DNA of 64,000 nt from Arthrobacter sp. YN. GTDB lineage: Bacteria; Actinomycetota; Actinomycetes; Actinomycetales; Micrococcaceae. This document shows positions 12,193 through 23,380 of this stretch, piece by piece. The position numbers were made by a program, and so were the translations under genes. Position 1 is the first letter of the stretch. The number at the start of each line of letters is the position of its first letter. The stretch is taken from the NCBI RefSeq assembly GCF_002224285.1, contig NZ_CP022436.1, positions 3,286,001-3,350,000 on the forward strand. Direction: 5' to 3'. The notes below the pieces were generated by a model. The model worked only from the letters and a program-made list of their open reading frames with translations. It was not told the DNA's origin and did not search any database.

Positions 12193-12978
12193 TTACTTGC
12201 CTTTGGTCTTAGGTGATTGAAAACGGCGCCGAACCAACAGGCCGGCAAGCTTCCACGGCTCAATGAAAACCCTGTAGGCAACCCGGCCCGGGTGGAGGAC
12301 CAGACGCCAGGCCCATTCGAGCCCCAGACGCCCCAGCCAGCGCGGCGCCAGTTTCTGGATGCCGGCAACCTGCTCGATCGCGCCTCCAACGGCGCAATAG
12401 GTAGCCGGCGGCAATTCGCCCAGCCTGCGATGCAGGACATGCTCCTGGAGCGGCATGCCCAGACCCAACAGCACCAGTTGCGGCCGGAACGTGTTCAGCC
12501 AGCCCACTACGGCGTCTTCAAGGGCGTCATCCCAACCTTCGCCGGGCATGCCGTCCACCGTGGCGCCAGGAATGATGGACCGCAGGCGGGCCACCGCTTC
12601 GGTGTTGGCCTCCCTGCCGGCGCCGACCACAGCAACCCGCTGCACTCCGGGAACCTTGCCGAGTTCAGGGATCCAGTCCATGGAGCCCAAACGGTACGCC
12701 ATGGCCCCTTCGCCCAAGGGCAGACCCTGCCGCTTCCGGGAAACCGCCCACAGCAACGTGGCGGGAGCTCCATCCAGAAGGACTATGGAGCTTGCCTCGT
12801 ACAGGGCGCGGACATCCGGACAGGAATGGAACAGCGTGATGCTGTGCAGGTTGTGGCCGAGCACAGTGCTTGTGGTCCCCGCAGCAATCAGCCCGCCCAT
12901 GGCGTCAATAAGTTCCTTGACGCGCAACGGAGTGGCGTCGACGTCTAGGACGGGGACGCGCTGGCGGTCCGGAATCAT
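12193..12978 (-). CDS. WecG/TagA/CpsF-family glycosyltransferase
   Basis: A 261-residue enzyme of the GT26 family, which adds ManNAc or ManNAcA to undecaprenyl-PP-GlcNAc in enterobacterial common antigen and in teichoic-acid linkage units. Family marks include LGHNLHSITLFH, the LLDGAPATLLWA site (Asp catalytic in TagA), VVGAGREAN, LVLLGLGMPLQE and AVGGAIEQVAGI. The C-terminal basic amphipathic part (LEWAWRLVLHPGRVAYR) should bind the membrane. It overlaps sua5 by 4 bp (ATGA) and is followed at once by a GT2 gene and then by wecA. Confidence 0.88.
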   Translation of the reverse strand: MIPDRQRVPVLDVDATPLRVKELIDAMGGLIAAGTTSTVLGHNLHSITLFHSCPDVRALYEASSIVLLDGAPATLLWAVSRKRQGLPLGEGAMAYRLGSMDWIPELGKVPGVQRVAVVGAGREANTEAVARLRSIIPGATVDGMPGEGWDDALEDAVVGWLNTFRPQLVLLGLGMPLQEHVLHRRLGELPPATYCAVGGAIEQVAGIQKLAPRWLGRLGLEWAWRLVLHPGRVAYRVFIEPWKLAGLLVRRRFQSPKTKGK

Positions 12979-13820
12979 TCCGACTTGGCTTCTCGTGGGG
13001 CCGACGGCTCCACATGGTGGTCGGGCACCGAATCCTCATCAGGCGTGGTGTCGACGTCAACGACGGCGGCTTCGGTCACCTCGACCGGCGCGTCATCCGC
13101 AGTGGGGGTCTCCGCGACAGCTACAGCCTCTGCAGGTTCCTCAACCTCGGCAGGCACAGTCTCGCCAAAGCCGAGAAGGGTCGGAACTATCGCACGGAGG
13201 CTTTCCAAGGAGATGGCTCCTTGGCGCACTACACGGAACGGGGTGGCAGTTGCGTCCACAATCGTGGACGGCAGCGCGGCAGTACCTTCAACGGGCCGGA
13301 ATCCGCCCTCAAGGTACACCTCTACGGAGTCGGCCAGTTGCATGCGGGCTTCCGCAGCGGTCTGGGCTGCTTCCTGGCCGGTGCGGTTGGCCGATGATAC
13401 GGCCAGCGGGCCTGTGAGTCCAAGGAGTTCCAAGGCAATCTGGTCGTCGGGCATACGCAGGGCAACGGTGCCCTTGGTCTCGCCCAAATCCCAGTCCAAC
13501 GACGGCTGGGCATGGAGGATCAGGGTCAGCCCACCGGGCCAAAATGCCTGCGCCAGCGCGCGGGCGTCGGCTGGTACGTCCGTGGCCAGGCCATCAAGGG
13601 CGTTGATCCGGGGAATCAGCACAGGAGGCGGCATCTGCCGGCTGCGTCCTTTGGAAGCCAGCAACATGGTCACAGCCAGGGGCGAAAAGGCATCCGCGGC
13701 AATGCCGTACACAGTGTCCGTCGGCAGCACGATGCACTTCTTTTCGCTGATGGCACGCTGGGCGTGCTGAAGTCCCTCGGCACGCTGGTCATCGGAAGTG
13801 CAGTTGTAGGTTGTGGTCAC
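12975..13820 (-). CDS. tsaC: L-threonylcarbamoyladenylate synthase with acidic tail
   Basis: Sua5/YrdC/TsaC enzyme making threonylcarbamoyl-AMP for the t6A37 modification of ANN-decoding tRNAs. The core (about residues 15-205) shows IVLPTDTVYGIAADA, the KGRSRQMPPPVLI nucleotide and carbamoyl site (K-R-S-x-x-K/M region), LAVSSANRTGQ and PSTIVDAT. Instead of the Sua5 domain, residues about 210-281 form a low-complexity Ala/Val/Glu/Pro/Thr/Asp tail that is strongly acidic. Such a tail is disordered and not needed for catalysis in TsaC. The gene follows prmC by 12 bp. Confidence 0.93.
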   Translation of the reverse strand: MTTTYNCTSDDQRAEGLQHAQRAISEKKCIVLPTDTVYGIAADAFSPLAVTMLLASKGRSRQMPPPVLIPRINALDGLATDVPADARALAQAFWPGGLTLILHAQPSLDWDLGETKGTVALRMPDDQIALELLGLTGPLAVSSANRTGQEAAQTAAEARMQLADSVEVYLEGGFRPVEGTAALPSTIVDATATPFRVVRQGAISLESLRAIVPTLLGFGETVPAEVEEPAEAVAVAETPTADDAPVEVTEAAVVDVDTTPDEDSVPDHHVEPSAPREAKSE

Positions 13821-13832
13821 AGCGCTATTCTT

Positions 13833-14705
13833 TCACTCATCAGGGGCAGTGCTTGCCAGCACCGCGCTGGTGGCACGTTCCTTGCCGTTCAGGTCGAAAT
13901 GCGTGGTGACGTTGTTCCAACGTCCCGTGCGTCGCAGCATCCCGGCGATCCAGCCGGCTTGGACTTCTGCGTGTTCCATCACGAAGTAGCCGCCGGGCTT
14001 AAGGAGCCGGGCCGCGGAGGCCGCTGCCGCCGTCGGAAGTTCCATGCCGTCCGCTCCCCCACCGTACAGTGCCTCGGGAGGATCGTGGAGCGCAACTTCG
14101 GGTTCTGTGGGTATCGCCTCTGCCGGGATATACGGCGGGTTGGAGACGACGACGTCGAAGGTTCCGTTATGTTCGGGAAGCGCGTTCCTGAGGTCGCCCT
14201 GTATGAGGGTGACGCCCAGCGGCTCAAGGTTCTTCAAAGCCCAGGCATGCGCGAAAGTACTGTATTCCACGGCGTGGACGTCAGCGCCCGGTACCTCGTG
14301 GGCGATCGAGCCGGCGATCGCACCGGATCCGGTGCCAAGATCCACCACTTTGGGGTTCGGGATTCCTGCCACGTGGTCAATGACCAGCTGGACCACCGAT
14401 TCCGTTTCCGGCCGGGGAATGAAGACACCCGGACCCACACGCAACTCCAGGTACCGGAAATAGGCGACGCCGGTGATGTGCTGCAGGGGAACGCGGCCCG
14501 CCCGCTCCTGCACCAGTTCTCCATAACCATCAGGTGCGGGAGCATCGCCCAATAGCATGGCCCGCAAGCGTCCCAGCCCCACACCCAGAAGGTGTTCGGC
14601 CAGCAACTCCGCGTCCACGCGTGGAGTGGGGACACCGGCGTCGGTGAGAACGGCAGTAGCCTCGCGAACTGCGTCCGCGAGGCTCTGGCCTTGATAAAAC
14701 GTCAT
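13833..14705 (-). CDS. prmC: Release-factor glutamine methyltransferase
   Basis: PrmC/HemK methylates the glutamine of the GGQ motif in release factors RF1 and RF2. The 290-residue protein has an N-terminal helical domain, SAM-binding motif I (VVDLGTGSGAIAGSIA, near residue 125) and the substrate-binding NPPYIP motif near residue 190. It lies 33 bp downstream of prfA, its own substrate gene, an arrangement common in bacteria. Nothing unusual is seen. Confidence 0.95.
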   Translation of the reverse strand: MTFYQGQSLADAVREATAVLTDAGVPTPRVDAELLAEHLLGVGLGRLRAMLLGDAPAPDGYGELVQERAGRVPLQHITGVAYFRYLELRVGPGVFIPRPETESVVQLVIDHVAGIPNPKVVDLGTGSGAIAGSIAHEVPGADVHAVEYSTFAHAWALKNLEPLGVTLIQGDLRNALPEHNGTFDVVVSNPPYIPAEAIPTEPEVALHDPPEALYGGGADGMELPTAAAASAARLLKPGGYFVMEHAEVQAGWIAGMLRRTGRWNNVTTHFDLNGKERATSAVLASTAPDE

Positions 14706-14738
14706 GGATCTACTCTGCTGTTGATATTCGGCAGGGTG

Positions 14739-15818
14739 CTATTCGCCGATGGCGTCCAGGCGTGCTTGCTCGTCCGCCTCAATGGCCGACTGGATCACAG
14801 GCTCCAGGTCGCCGTTCATGACGGCGTCAAGGTTGTACGCCTTGTACCCGGTGCGGTGGTCCGCAATGCGGTTTTCCGGGAAGTTGTACGTGCGGATGCG
14901 CTCCGAACGGTCCATGGTGCGGATCTGCGACTTGCGCTGCTCCGAGTTGGCGGCGTCGATCTGTTCCTGCTGGTGGGCCAGGAGGCGGGCACGGAGAACC
15001 CGCATGCCGGCTTCGCGGTTCTGCAGCTGGGACTTCTCGTTCTGCATGGCCACCACGATGCCCGTGGGCAAGTGGGTGATGCGGACAGCGGAGTCGGTGG
15101 TGTTCACGGACTGTCCACCCGGACCCGAGGAACGGTAAACATCGATCTTGAGGTCGTTCTGGTTGATCTCAAGCTCTTCGGGCTCGTCCACTTCAGGGAG
15201 TACCAGCACGCCGGCAGCCGAGGTGTGGATGCGGCCCTGGGATTCGGTCACGGGCACGCGCTGCACACGGTGCACGCCGCCTTCGAACTTCAACCGTGCG
15301 AAGACGCCCTGCGCGGGATCGTTCGAGTTGCCCTTGATGGCCACGGCAACATCCTTGTACCCACCGAGATCGGATTCGGTGGCTGAAATCATTTCGGTCT
15401 TCCAGCCCCGCGACTCAGCGTAGCGCATGTACATACGCAGAAGGTCACCGGCGAACAAAGCAGCTTCGTCGCCACCTTCGCCACCCTTGACTTCAAGGAT
15501 GACGTTGCGGGCATCGTCAGGATCACGAGGGATCAGCAGACGGCGCAGACGCTCCTGCGCAACGGGAAGCTGCTCCTCCAACTGCACAACTTCTGCAGCG
15601 AATTCGGGATCCTCATCAGCCATCTCCTTGGCCGCTTCCAGATCATCATTGAGCCCGCGCCACTTGTTGTACGCCTCCACGATGCCCTGAAGCTGAGCAG
15701 ACCGCCGCCCCAACTTCCGGGCCGCAGACTGATCGGCATAAACAGCAGGATCACTCAACTGCGCCTGGATAGCAGCATGCTCATCAAGCAATCCCTGTAC
15801 GGACTCAAACATTTTCAA
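14739..15818 (-). CDS. prfA: Peptide chain release factor 1
   Basis: RF1, 359 residues, reads UAA and UAG. The stop-codon recognition tripeptide is PVT ([13 protein letters not shown]), the RF1 type. The peptidyl-tRNA hydrolysis motif GGQ is in [17 protein letters not shown]. Length and domain order are standard. It is preceded by a 246-bp gap with a large palindrome, and not by rpmE as in several related genomes. Confidence 0.97.
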   Translation of the reverse strand: MKMFESVQGLLDEHAAIQAQLSDPAVYADQSAARKLGRRSAQLQGIVEAYNKWRGLNDDLEAAKEMADEDPEFAAEVVQLEEQLPVAQERLRRLLIPRDPDDARNVILEVKGGEGGDEAALFAGDLLRMYMRYAESRGWKTEMISATESDLGGYKDVAVAIKGNSNDPAQGVFARLKFEGGVHRVQRVPVTESQGRIHTSAAGVLVLPEVDEPEELEINQNDLKIDVYRSSGPGGQSVNTTDSAVRITHLPTGIVVAMQNEKSQLQNREAGMRVLRARLLAHQQEQIDAANSEQRKSQIRTMDRSERIRTYNFPENRIADHRTGYKAYNLDAVMNGDLEPVIQSAIEADEQARLDAIGE

Positions 15819-15939
15819 ACCTCTTTCGACTTCTACAAGTCTAATAACTGCATCGTGGGGTCACGCACAGCCCATCTGGGGCCCACTGGGCCGTTTCTGA
15901 CCTCACGTGGTGTCGGGCCAAGGATTCCTTAAACAAAGA

Positions 15940-16053
15940 CCGCTCAAAATATGCCGGCCAGGGAGTGGCTTCGGGCCTGCCGGAGCCGGGTAGCTTCCGA
16001 TCGTAGATCGGAAGCTACCCGGCGTAGGGGCGGGGCCGGCATATTTTGAGCGG
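15940..16053. repeat. Nested perfect palindrome between rho and prfA
   Basis: Two perfect inverted repeats, one inside the other. Outer arms of 20 bp: CCGCTCAAAATATGCCGGCC at 15940-15959 pairs with 16034-16053. Inner arms of 18 bp: GCCGGGTAGCTTCCGATC at 15985-16002 pairs with 16006-16023 around a 3-base loop. The asymmetric spacers (25 and 10 bases) are unpaired. There is no T-run for a classical terminator in the rho-to-prfA direction. It could be the rho 3' end, a REP/MITE-like mobile or structural element, or a protein-binding site. Confidence 0.85.
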
Positions 16054-16064
16054 TTAGAGCACAG

Positions 16065-18212
<2,148 letters not shown>

Positions 18213-18513
18213 GAAGGATCCTTCCCCTCGACGGCGTCCAGAGCGAGAGCTGGACGCGATGATATGTTCTGGGCTGCAGTTCAGATCTGCAGCCGGTGAT
18301 TTGGGCCGTGCCTGATGGATTGTGGCCAACAGGGCCGGATACTGATCGTCATCACTGGATCCGGTTGCCCGGACTGCCGGCTGTAGGTTCAGGGAACAGA
18401 GAGATCTCGGCACCTGAGACTGGCCGGAAAGAGACGACACCACCAACGTTGGCACAGTTGACGAAAGGTACGGCGAAACACCGAGATCCAAAATCAGGGA
18501 ACTGCCCGCGGCT
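18213..18513 (-). promoter_or_regulatory. rho 5' leader region with two hairpins
   Basis: This 301-bp gap between thrB and rho holds no convincing gene, although one frame stays open. Two perfect inverted repeats are seen: 7-bp arms at 18235-18241 and 18250-18256, just upstream of the rho ribosome-binding site, and 8-bp arms (GGCTGCAG) at 18272-18279 and 18287-18294. Since Rho often controls its own leader, these may be part of an autoregulatory leader; that is an inference. Confidence 0.45.
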
Positions 18514-19488
18514 TTACCGGCGGTGCACTTCCACTCTAGCACCTTGAACGTCCACAGCCAGCGTCATCACGCGCCAGCCAATGTCCGGTGTGTTGGACGC
18601 CGTGTAGGACTCAACGAAATCAGCAACAGTGGCGGCTTCGTGTTCCCCGTTGGCCAGCACCATCACAGTGGGGCCGGCACCGGAAACAACGGCCGCGTGG
18701 CCTGCGGACCGAAGCGCCGCGATGAGGTCGGCGCTGGGGCGCATGGCCTGTGCACGGTAGCTCTGGTGGAGGTAGTCCTCGGTAGCAGGCAACAGGTAGG
18801 CCGGCTGCGCCGTGAGGGCGTGGATCAGCAGGGCGGCGCGTCCGGAATTCATGGCCGCCGCATGATGGCCCACGGATGCAGGGAGCAAACCGCGTGCGGT
18901 CTCCGTGGACAACTCGAAGTCCGGGACTGCGACTACCGGAATGACCGACGGCGCGACGTCTGCTTTGGTACTGCTGTACTGCTCGCTGTCCTGCCAGGAC
19001 AGCGCCAGTCCGCCGAAAATGGCGGGTGCGACGTTGTCCGGGTGGCCCTCCATCTCGCTGGTCAGCTGCAAGATCCAGTCGCGATCCTTCCGCGATTCCT
19101 CCGGCACCAAGGCGTTGGCGGCGGTTACCGCTGCCACCACGGCAGACGCAGACGATCCGAGGCCACGTCCGTGCGGATTGACGTTGTCCGCAGTGATTTT
19201 CAGCCCGGAGTGCTGGTAGCCGAGGCGCTCCAGTGCAAGATCAATGGCGCGCACCACGAGGTGGCTGGAATCCCGGGGAAGGGTTTCGGCCCCTTCACCG
19301 GAGAGCTCAAACTCGAGCTCTCCGGTGCTGAGGGTTTCCACCGTCAAGGTGTCGTAAATGGACAAGGCCAAGCCGAGGCTGTCGTAGCCGGGGCCCAGGT
19401 TGGCGCTTGTACCGGGGACCTTGACGGTCAGCCGCTGGCCTGCCGCGACGAGCGCACGATCAGTCGCGGTGGGCTGCGTTGATTCCAC
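18514..19488 (-). CDS. thrB: Homoserine kinase
   Basis: GHMP-family kinase phosphorylating homoserine for threonine synthesis, 324 residues. The N-terminal PGTSANLGPGYDSLGLAL motif, the ATP-binding GRGLGSSASAVVAAV motif (near residue 100) and the C-terminal AAVVSGAGPTVMVLA motif are all present. It starts 2 bp after thrC ends, forming hom-thrC-thrB. Nothing unusual. Confidence 0.96.
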   Translation of the reverse strand: MESTQPTATDRALVAAGQRLTVKVPGTSANLGPGYDSLGLALSIYDTLTVETLSTGELEFELSGEGAETLPRDSSHLVVRAIDLALERLGYQHSGLKITADNVNPHGRGLGSSASAVVAAVTAANALVPEESRKDRDWILQLTSEMEGHPDNVAPAIFGGLALSWQDSEQYSSTKADVAPSVIPVVAVPDFELSTETARGLLPASVGHHAAAMNSGRAALLIHALTAQPAYLLPATEDYLHQSYRAQAMRPSADLIAALRSAGHAAVVSGAGPTVMVLANGEHEAATVADFVESYTASNTPDIGWRVMTLAVDVQGARVEVHRR

Positions 19489-19490
19489 TC

Positions 19491-20594
19491 TTACTTTTCT
19501 TCCAGTCCCAGTTCCGCGGCAACGGTGACGACGTCGTTCGGCACCTTGACAGGTTGAACATCACTGCCATCGTCAGTGCGGAGGGCCCACTGCGGGTCCT
19601 TGAGTCCGTGACCGGTAACCGTGATGACGATGGTCTTCCCGGAGGGAACCTCGCCTGCAGCGTGCTTCTTGATGAGGCCTGCGACGCCGGCAGCAGAGCC
19701 GGGTTCAACGAAGACGCCTTCCTTGGCGGACAGCCAGCGGTGGGCTGCCAGGATCTCATCATCCGTGACGGCCTCAATCAGGCCACCGGATTCGTCGCGG
19801 GCGGCAACGGCGGTGTCCCAGGACGCCGGGTTGCCGATGCGGATGGCAGTGGCGATGGTGTCCGGCTCTGTAATCGGGTGTCCGGCCACGAACGGCGCCG
19901 CCCCTGCAGCCTGGAAGCCCCACATGATGGGCGTCTTGGTGGAGACAGCCGGCAAGGTTCCGTTGGCGGTCTCGAAGGGCGCGGAATATTCCTTGTAACC
20001 CTTCCAGTAGGCACTGATATTGCCGGCATTACCGACAGGCAGCACATGGATGTCAGGAGCATCGCCGAGTGAATCGACGATTTCGAACGCACCGGTCTTC
20101 TGGCCCTGGATACGGGCGGGGTTGACGGAGTTCACCAGGAACACCGGGTAGGACTCACCCAGTTTGCGGGCAATGTCCAGGCAGTTGTCGAAGTTGCCGT
20201 CAACCTGCAGCAAAGTGGCACCGTGCGCGATAGCCTGGCTCAATTTGCCCATGGAGATCTTGCCTTCGGGAACCAAAACGGCACACTTCAGGCCGGCCGC
20301 AGTGGCGTAGGCAGCCGCCGAGGCGGAGGTGTTGCCGGTGGACGCACAGACCACGGCCTTGGCCCCGGCTTCAACTGCCGCCGTCATGGCCATGGTCATG
20401 CCACGGTCCTTGAAGGAACCCGTGGGGTTCATGCCTTCAACCTTGAGGTACACCTCTGATCCGGTGAGCTCGGAGAGCTGCCGTGCATGGACCAGGGGCG
20501 TGCCGCCCTCGCCGAGGGTAATGACCTTGGTGGCTTCCGTTACGGGCAAACGATCAGCGTATTCGCGGATTACTCCGCGCCATTGGTGAGCCAC
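19491..20594 (-). CDS. thrC: Threonine synthase
   Basis: PLP enzyme converting O-phosphohomoserine to threonine, 367 residues. The PLP lysine is Lys62 in [26 protein letters not shown] and [16 protein letters not shown] supply substrate and phosphate binding. It is the short bacterial class without the long N-terminal yeast-type domain. Directly adjacent to hom (zero gap) and thrB. Confidence 0.96.
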   Translation of the reverse strand: MAHQWRGVIREYADRLPVTEATKVITLGEGGTPLVHARQLSELTGSEVYLKVEGMNPTGSFKDRGMTMAMTAAVEAGAKAVVCASTGNTSASAAAYATAAGLKCAVLVPEGKISMGKLSQAIAHGATLLQVDGNFDNCLDIARKLGESYPVFLVNSVNPARIQGQKTGAFEIVDSLGDAPDIHVLPVGNAGNISAYWKGYKEYSAPFETANGTLPAVSTKTPIMWGFQAAGAAPFVAGHPITEPDTIATAIRIGNPASWDTAVAARDESGGLIEAVTDDEILAAHRWLSAKEGVFVEPGSAAGVAGLIKKHAAGEVPSGKTIVITVTGHGLKDPQWALRTDDGSDVQPVKVPNDVVTVAAELGLEEK

Positions 20595-21911
20595 TTAGAC
20601 TCCTTCTACCCGCAGTACGGATGTCACAGAATTGATGACGTCAAGGCCCTTGACGGCCTCGACGGTTGCTGCGAGTGCAGCCTCGGATGCACGGTGCGTC
20701 ACAATCTTCAGCTCAGCCGATTCAACGTTCGACTCAGAGTCGCGGTGGATCGTCTGACGCATGATCTCGATGGAGACACCGTTTTCCGCAAAGATATGCG
20801 CAATCCGCGCCAGAACGCCTGCTTGGTCAGCTACGTCCAAGCCGATGTAGTAGCTGGTGTTGGAGGCGTCGATGGCCAGCGCCGGGACGTGCCCCGTGGT
20901 GGTTTCCGTACGGCCCGGGCCACCCAAGACCAGGCGCCGCGCTGCGGAGACGAGGTCACCAAGTACGGCGGAGGCGGTGGGGGTTCCACCTGCACCCTGG
21001 CCGTAGAACATCAGTTCACCGGCGTTCTCCGCCTCGATGAAGACGGCGTTGAAGGCACCACGGACGGCGGCCAACGGGTGTTCCCGCGGCAGCAGTGTGG
21101 GGTGGACGCGCACTGAAATACCGCTGCCGTTTTCTGCTGAGTCGATCTTCTCGGCAATCGCCAACAGCTTGATGACGAATCCGGCTTCCTTGGCGGAGGC
21201 GATGTCCGCCGCGCTGACTTTGGTAATGCCTTCGCAGTAGACATCGTCCAGGGAAAAGCGCGTGTGGAAGGACAGGGACGCGAGAATGGCGGCCTTCGCC
21301 GCGGCGTCGTGTCCTTCGACGTCGGCAGTGGGATCCGCTTCGGCATATCCGAGGCGCTGGGCCTCGGCCAGGGCGTCAGAGAACTGGGCGCCGGTGGTGT
21401 CCATCTGGTCAAGGATGAAGTTGGTGGTTCCGTTGACGATGCCCAGGACCCTGGTGATGCGATCGCCGGACAGGCTGTCGCGGATAGGGCGCAGGATGGG
21501 GATGGCGCCTGCTACCGCGGCTTCGTAGGACAACTGGACGCCGGCTTTATCAGCCTCTTCGTAAAGTGTGGGGCCGTCCTGCGCGAGCAGGGCCTTGTTG
21601 CCGGTGACAACACATGCACCGTTCTGGATGGCCGTCAGGATCAAGGAACGTGCAGGCTCAATGCCTCCCATGAGTTCGATGACCAGGTCTGCATCCTTGA
21701 CCAGGGTGTCGGCATCCGTGGTGAAAAGTTCACGCGGCAGTTCGACGTCACGCGGGGCATCGATGGTGCGTACGGCGATGCCGGAAAGTTCCAGGCGGGC
21801 GCCGCTGCGGGCAGCCAGGGCGTCGGCGTCGTCAATCAGAATCCGCGCGACCTGGGCCCCAACGTTGCCACAGCCCAGCAGGGCCACCTTCAAGGTTCGC
21901 ACTTCAGACAT
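20595..21911 (-). CDS. hom: Homoserine dehydrogenase
   Basis: NAD(P)-dependent reduction of aspartate semialdehyde to homoserine, 438 residues. The Rossmann motif LLGCGNVGAQVARIL is at the start and GIVNGTTNFIL is in the catalytic domain. The C-terminal ACT domain (about 360-438, DQAGVLARIAHIFAENGVSI) is the site of threonine feedback inhibition in related species. It is the monofunctional type, without aspartokinase. It overlaps lysA by 8 bp. Confidence 0.96.
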   Translation of the reverse strand: MSEVRTLKVALLGCGNVGAQVARILIDDADALAARSGARLELSGIAVRTIDAPRDVELPRELFTTDADTLVKDADLVIELMGGIEPARSLILTAIQNGACVVTGNKALLAQDGPTLYEEADKAGVQLSYEAAVAGAIPILRPIRDSLSGDRITRVLGIVNGTTNFILDQMDTTGAQFSDALAEAQRLGYAEADPTADVEGHDAAAKAAILASLSFHTRFSLDDVYCEGITKVSAADIASAKEAGFVIKLLAIAEKIDSAENGSGISVRVHPTLLPREHPLAAVRGAFNAVFIEAENAGELMFYGQGAGGTPTASAVLGDLVSAARRLVLGGPGRTETTTGHVPALAIDASNTSYYIGLDVADQAGVLARIAHIFAENGVSIEIMRQTIHRDSESNVESAELKIVTHRASEAALAATVEAVKGLDVINSVTSVLRVEGV

Positions 21912-23376
21912 TCGCCACTCCCATGTCGCGGTTCAAGAGATCTTCTTCGGTTTCCCCGCGGACAATCAGCCGGGCAGCTCCGTCGCGTACAGCGACAACG
22001 CCAGGCCGTGCCAGGTAGTTGTAGTTGCTGGAGAGGGCCCAGCAGTAAGCGCCGGTACCCGGTACTGCGAGCAAATCACCGGCTGCCACATCCGCGGGCA
22101 GATATACATCTCTAACAACTATGTCGCCGCTCTCGCAATGTTTGCCCACTACGCGGGACAGTTGGGGAGCTGCTGAGGAGTCACGGGAAGCCAGAATCGC
22201 CGAATAATCCGCGTCGTACAGCACCGGACGGGCGTTATCGCTCATCCCGCCGTCCACTGACACATAACGGCGCGGATACGTAACGTTCTTTTGACCGTCC
22301 TCACCCTCAGGGGCGTCAACCCGGACGGTCTTGAGGGTACCCACTTCATAAAGCGTGAACGTGGTGCTGCCTACGATGGCCCGTCCGGGCTCGATGGAGA
22401 TGCGCGGCGGCGTGATGTCCAACTCGGCGCAGGTGGAACGCACGACGGCGGCCATGGCCTCCGCGATCTCGGCCGGTGGGCGGGGTGTGTCCACCGGGGT
22501 GTAGGCGATGCCGTAGCCACCCCCGAGGTCCAGTTCCGGCAAGACAATGGAGTACTTGGCTTGCATGGCCGCGAGGAAGCCCAATAGCTTCTCCGCAGCG
22601 ACAGCAAAACCATCCGGTTCAAAGATCTGCGAGCCGATGTGGCAGTGCAGGCCGAGCAGTTCGACGCTTGAGTAGGAGGTCGCTGCTGCCACAGCTTCCT
22701 CGGCTGCCGAAAGACCAGCTTCCTCGGTGGAGTCTTCCGCCATGGACAGGCCAAACTTCTGGTCCTCGTGTGCTGTGGCGATGAACTCGTGGGTATGCGC
22801 GTGCACACCAGGTGTCAGGCGCAGCATCACCTTGGCAACCTCGCCGCGGCTGGAAGCTATTTTGGCGACCCGCTCGAGTTCATCGAGGCTGTCCACCACG
22901 ATCCTGCCCAGCTTCATGTCCAGGGCGCGGTTGATCTCCGCGTCCGACTTGTTGTTGCCGTGCAGCCCCAGGTTGGAGCCATCAATGCCGGCACGTGCAG
23001 CGACAGCGAGTTCGCCGCCGGAACATGTATCCAGGCGCAGGCCCTCTTCTGCTACCCAGCTGGCCACGGCGGTGCACAGGAAGGACTTCCCTGCGTAGTA
23101 GACGTCCACTCCCCCGCAGATGTCGGCGAAGGCGGCGTCGAAGGCATCCTTGAACGCCCTGGCGCGGGAGCGGAAGTCCGATTCGCTCATGACAAACAGT
23201 GGAGTTCCGAACTGTTCCTTGAGCTCACTGACGGACAAACCGTCAACGGTGACCTCACCGGCGTCGTTCTTTCCAACCCCGGCGGCCCACAGGGGTTCCT
23301 GCAGTGCGTTGAGGTCCCCGGGTACGGCCAACCATTCAGGAGCAAGTGGAGAAGCGTGATCAGCGGCTGTGTTCAT
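21904..23376 (-). CDS. lysA: Diaminopimelate decarboxylase
   Basis: Last step of lysine synthesis, 490 residues, PLP fold type III. The PLP lysine is in VYYAGKSFLC; LGLHCHIGSQ, the LGGGYGIAYT glycine loop and the EPGRAIVG motif follow; the CESGDI segment supplies the cross-subunit active-site cysteine. I chose ATG 23376 (MNTAADHASPL). The longer open frame up to 23694 lies inside argS and is not family-like. It starts 4 bp after the argS stop. Confidence 0.96.
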   Translation of the reverse strand: MNTAADHASPLAPEWLAVPGDLNALQEPLWAAGVGKNDAGEVTVDGLSVSELKEQFGTPLFVMSESDFRSRARAFKDAFDAAFADICGGVDVYYAGKSFLCTAVASWVAEEGLRLDTCSGGELAVAARAGIDGSNLGLHGNNKSDAEINRALDMKLGRIVVDSLDELERVAKIASSRGEVAKVMLRLTPGVHAHTHEFIATAHEDQKFGLSMAEDSTEEAGLSAAEEAVAAATSYSSVELLGLHCHIGSQIFEPDGFAVAAEKLLGFLAAMQAKYSIVLPELDLGGGYGIAYTPVDTPRPPAEIAEAMAAVVRSTCAELDITPPRISIEPGRAIVGSTTFTLYEVGTLKTVRVDAPEGEDGQKNVTYPRRYVSVDGGMSDNARPVLYDADYSAILASRDSSAAPQLSRVVGKHCESGDIVVRDVYLPADVAAGDLLAVPGTGAYCWALSSNYNYLARPGVVAVRDGAARLIVRGETEEDLLNRDMGVANV

Positions 23377-23380
23377 TGCC

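Noticed and set aside
18213..18542. N-terminal 110-codon extension of Rho
   Set aside because: Not Rho-like, and the GTG at 18212 has a ribosome-binding site and leads straight into the Rho N-domain.
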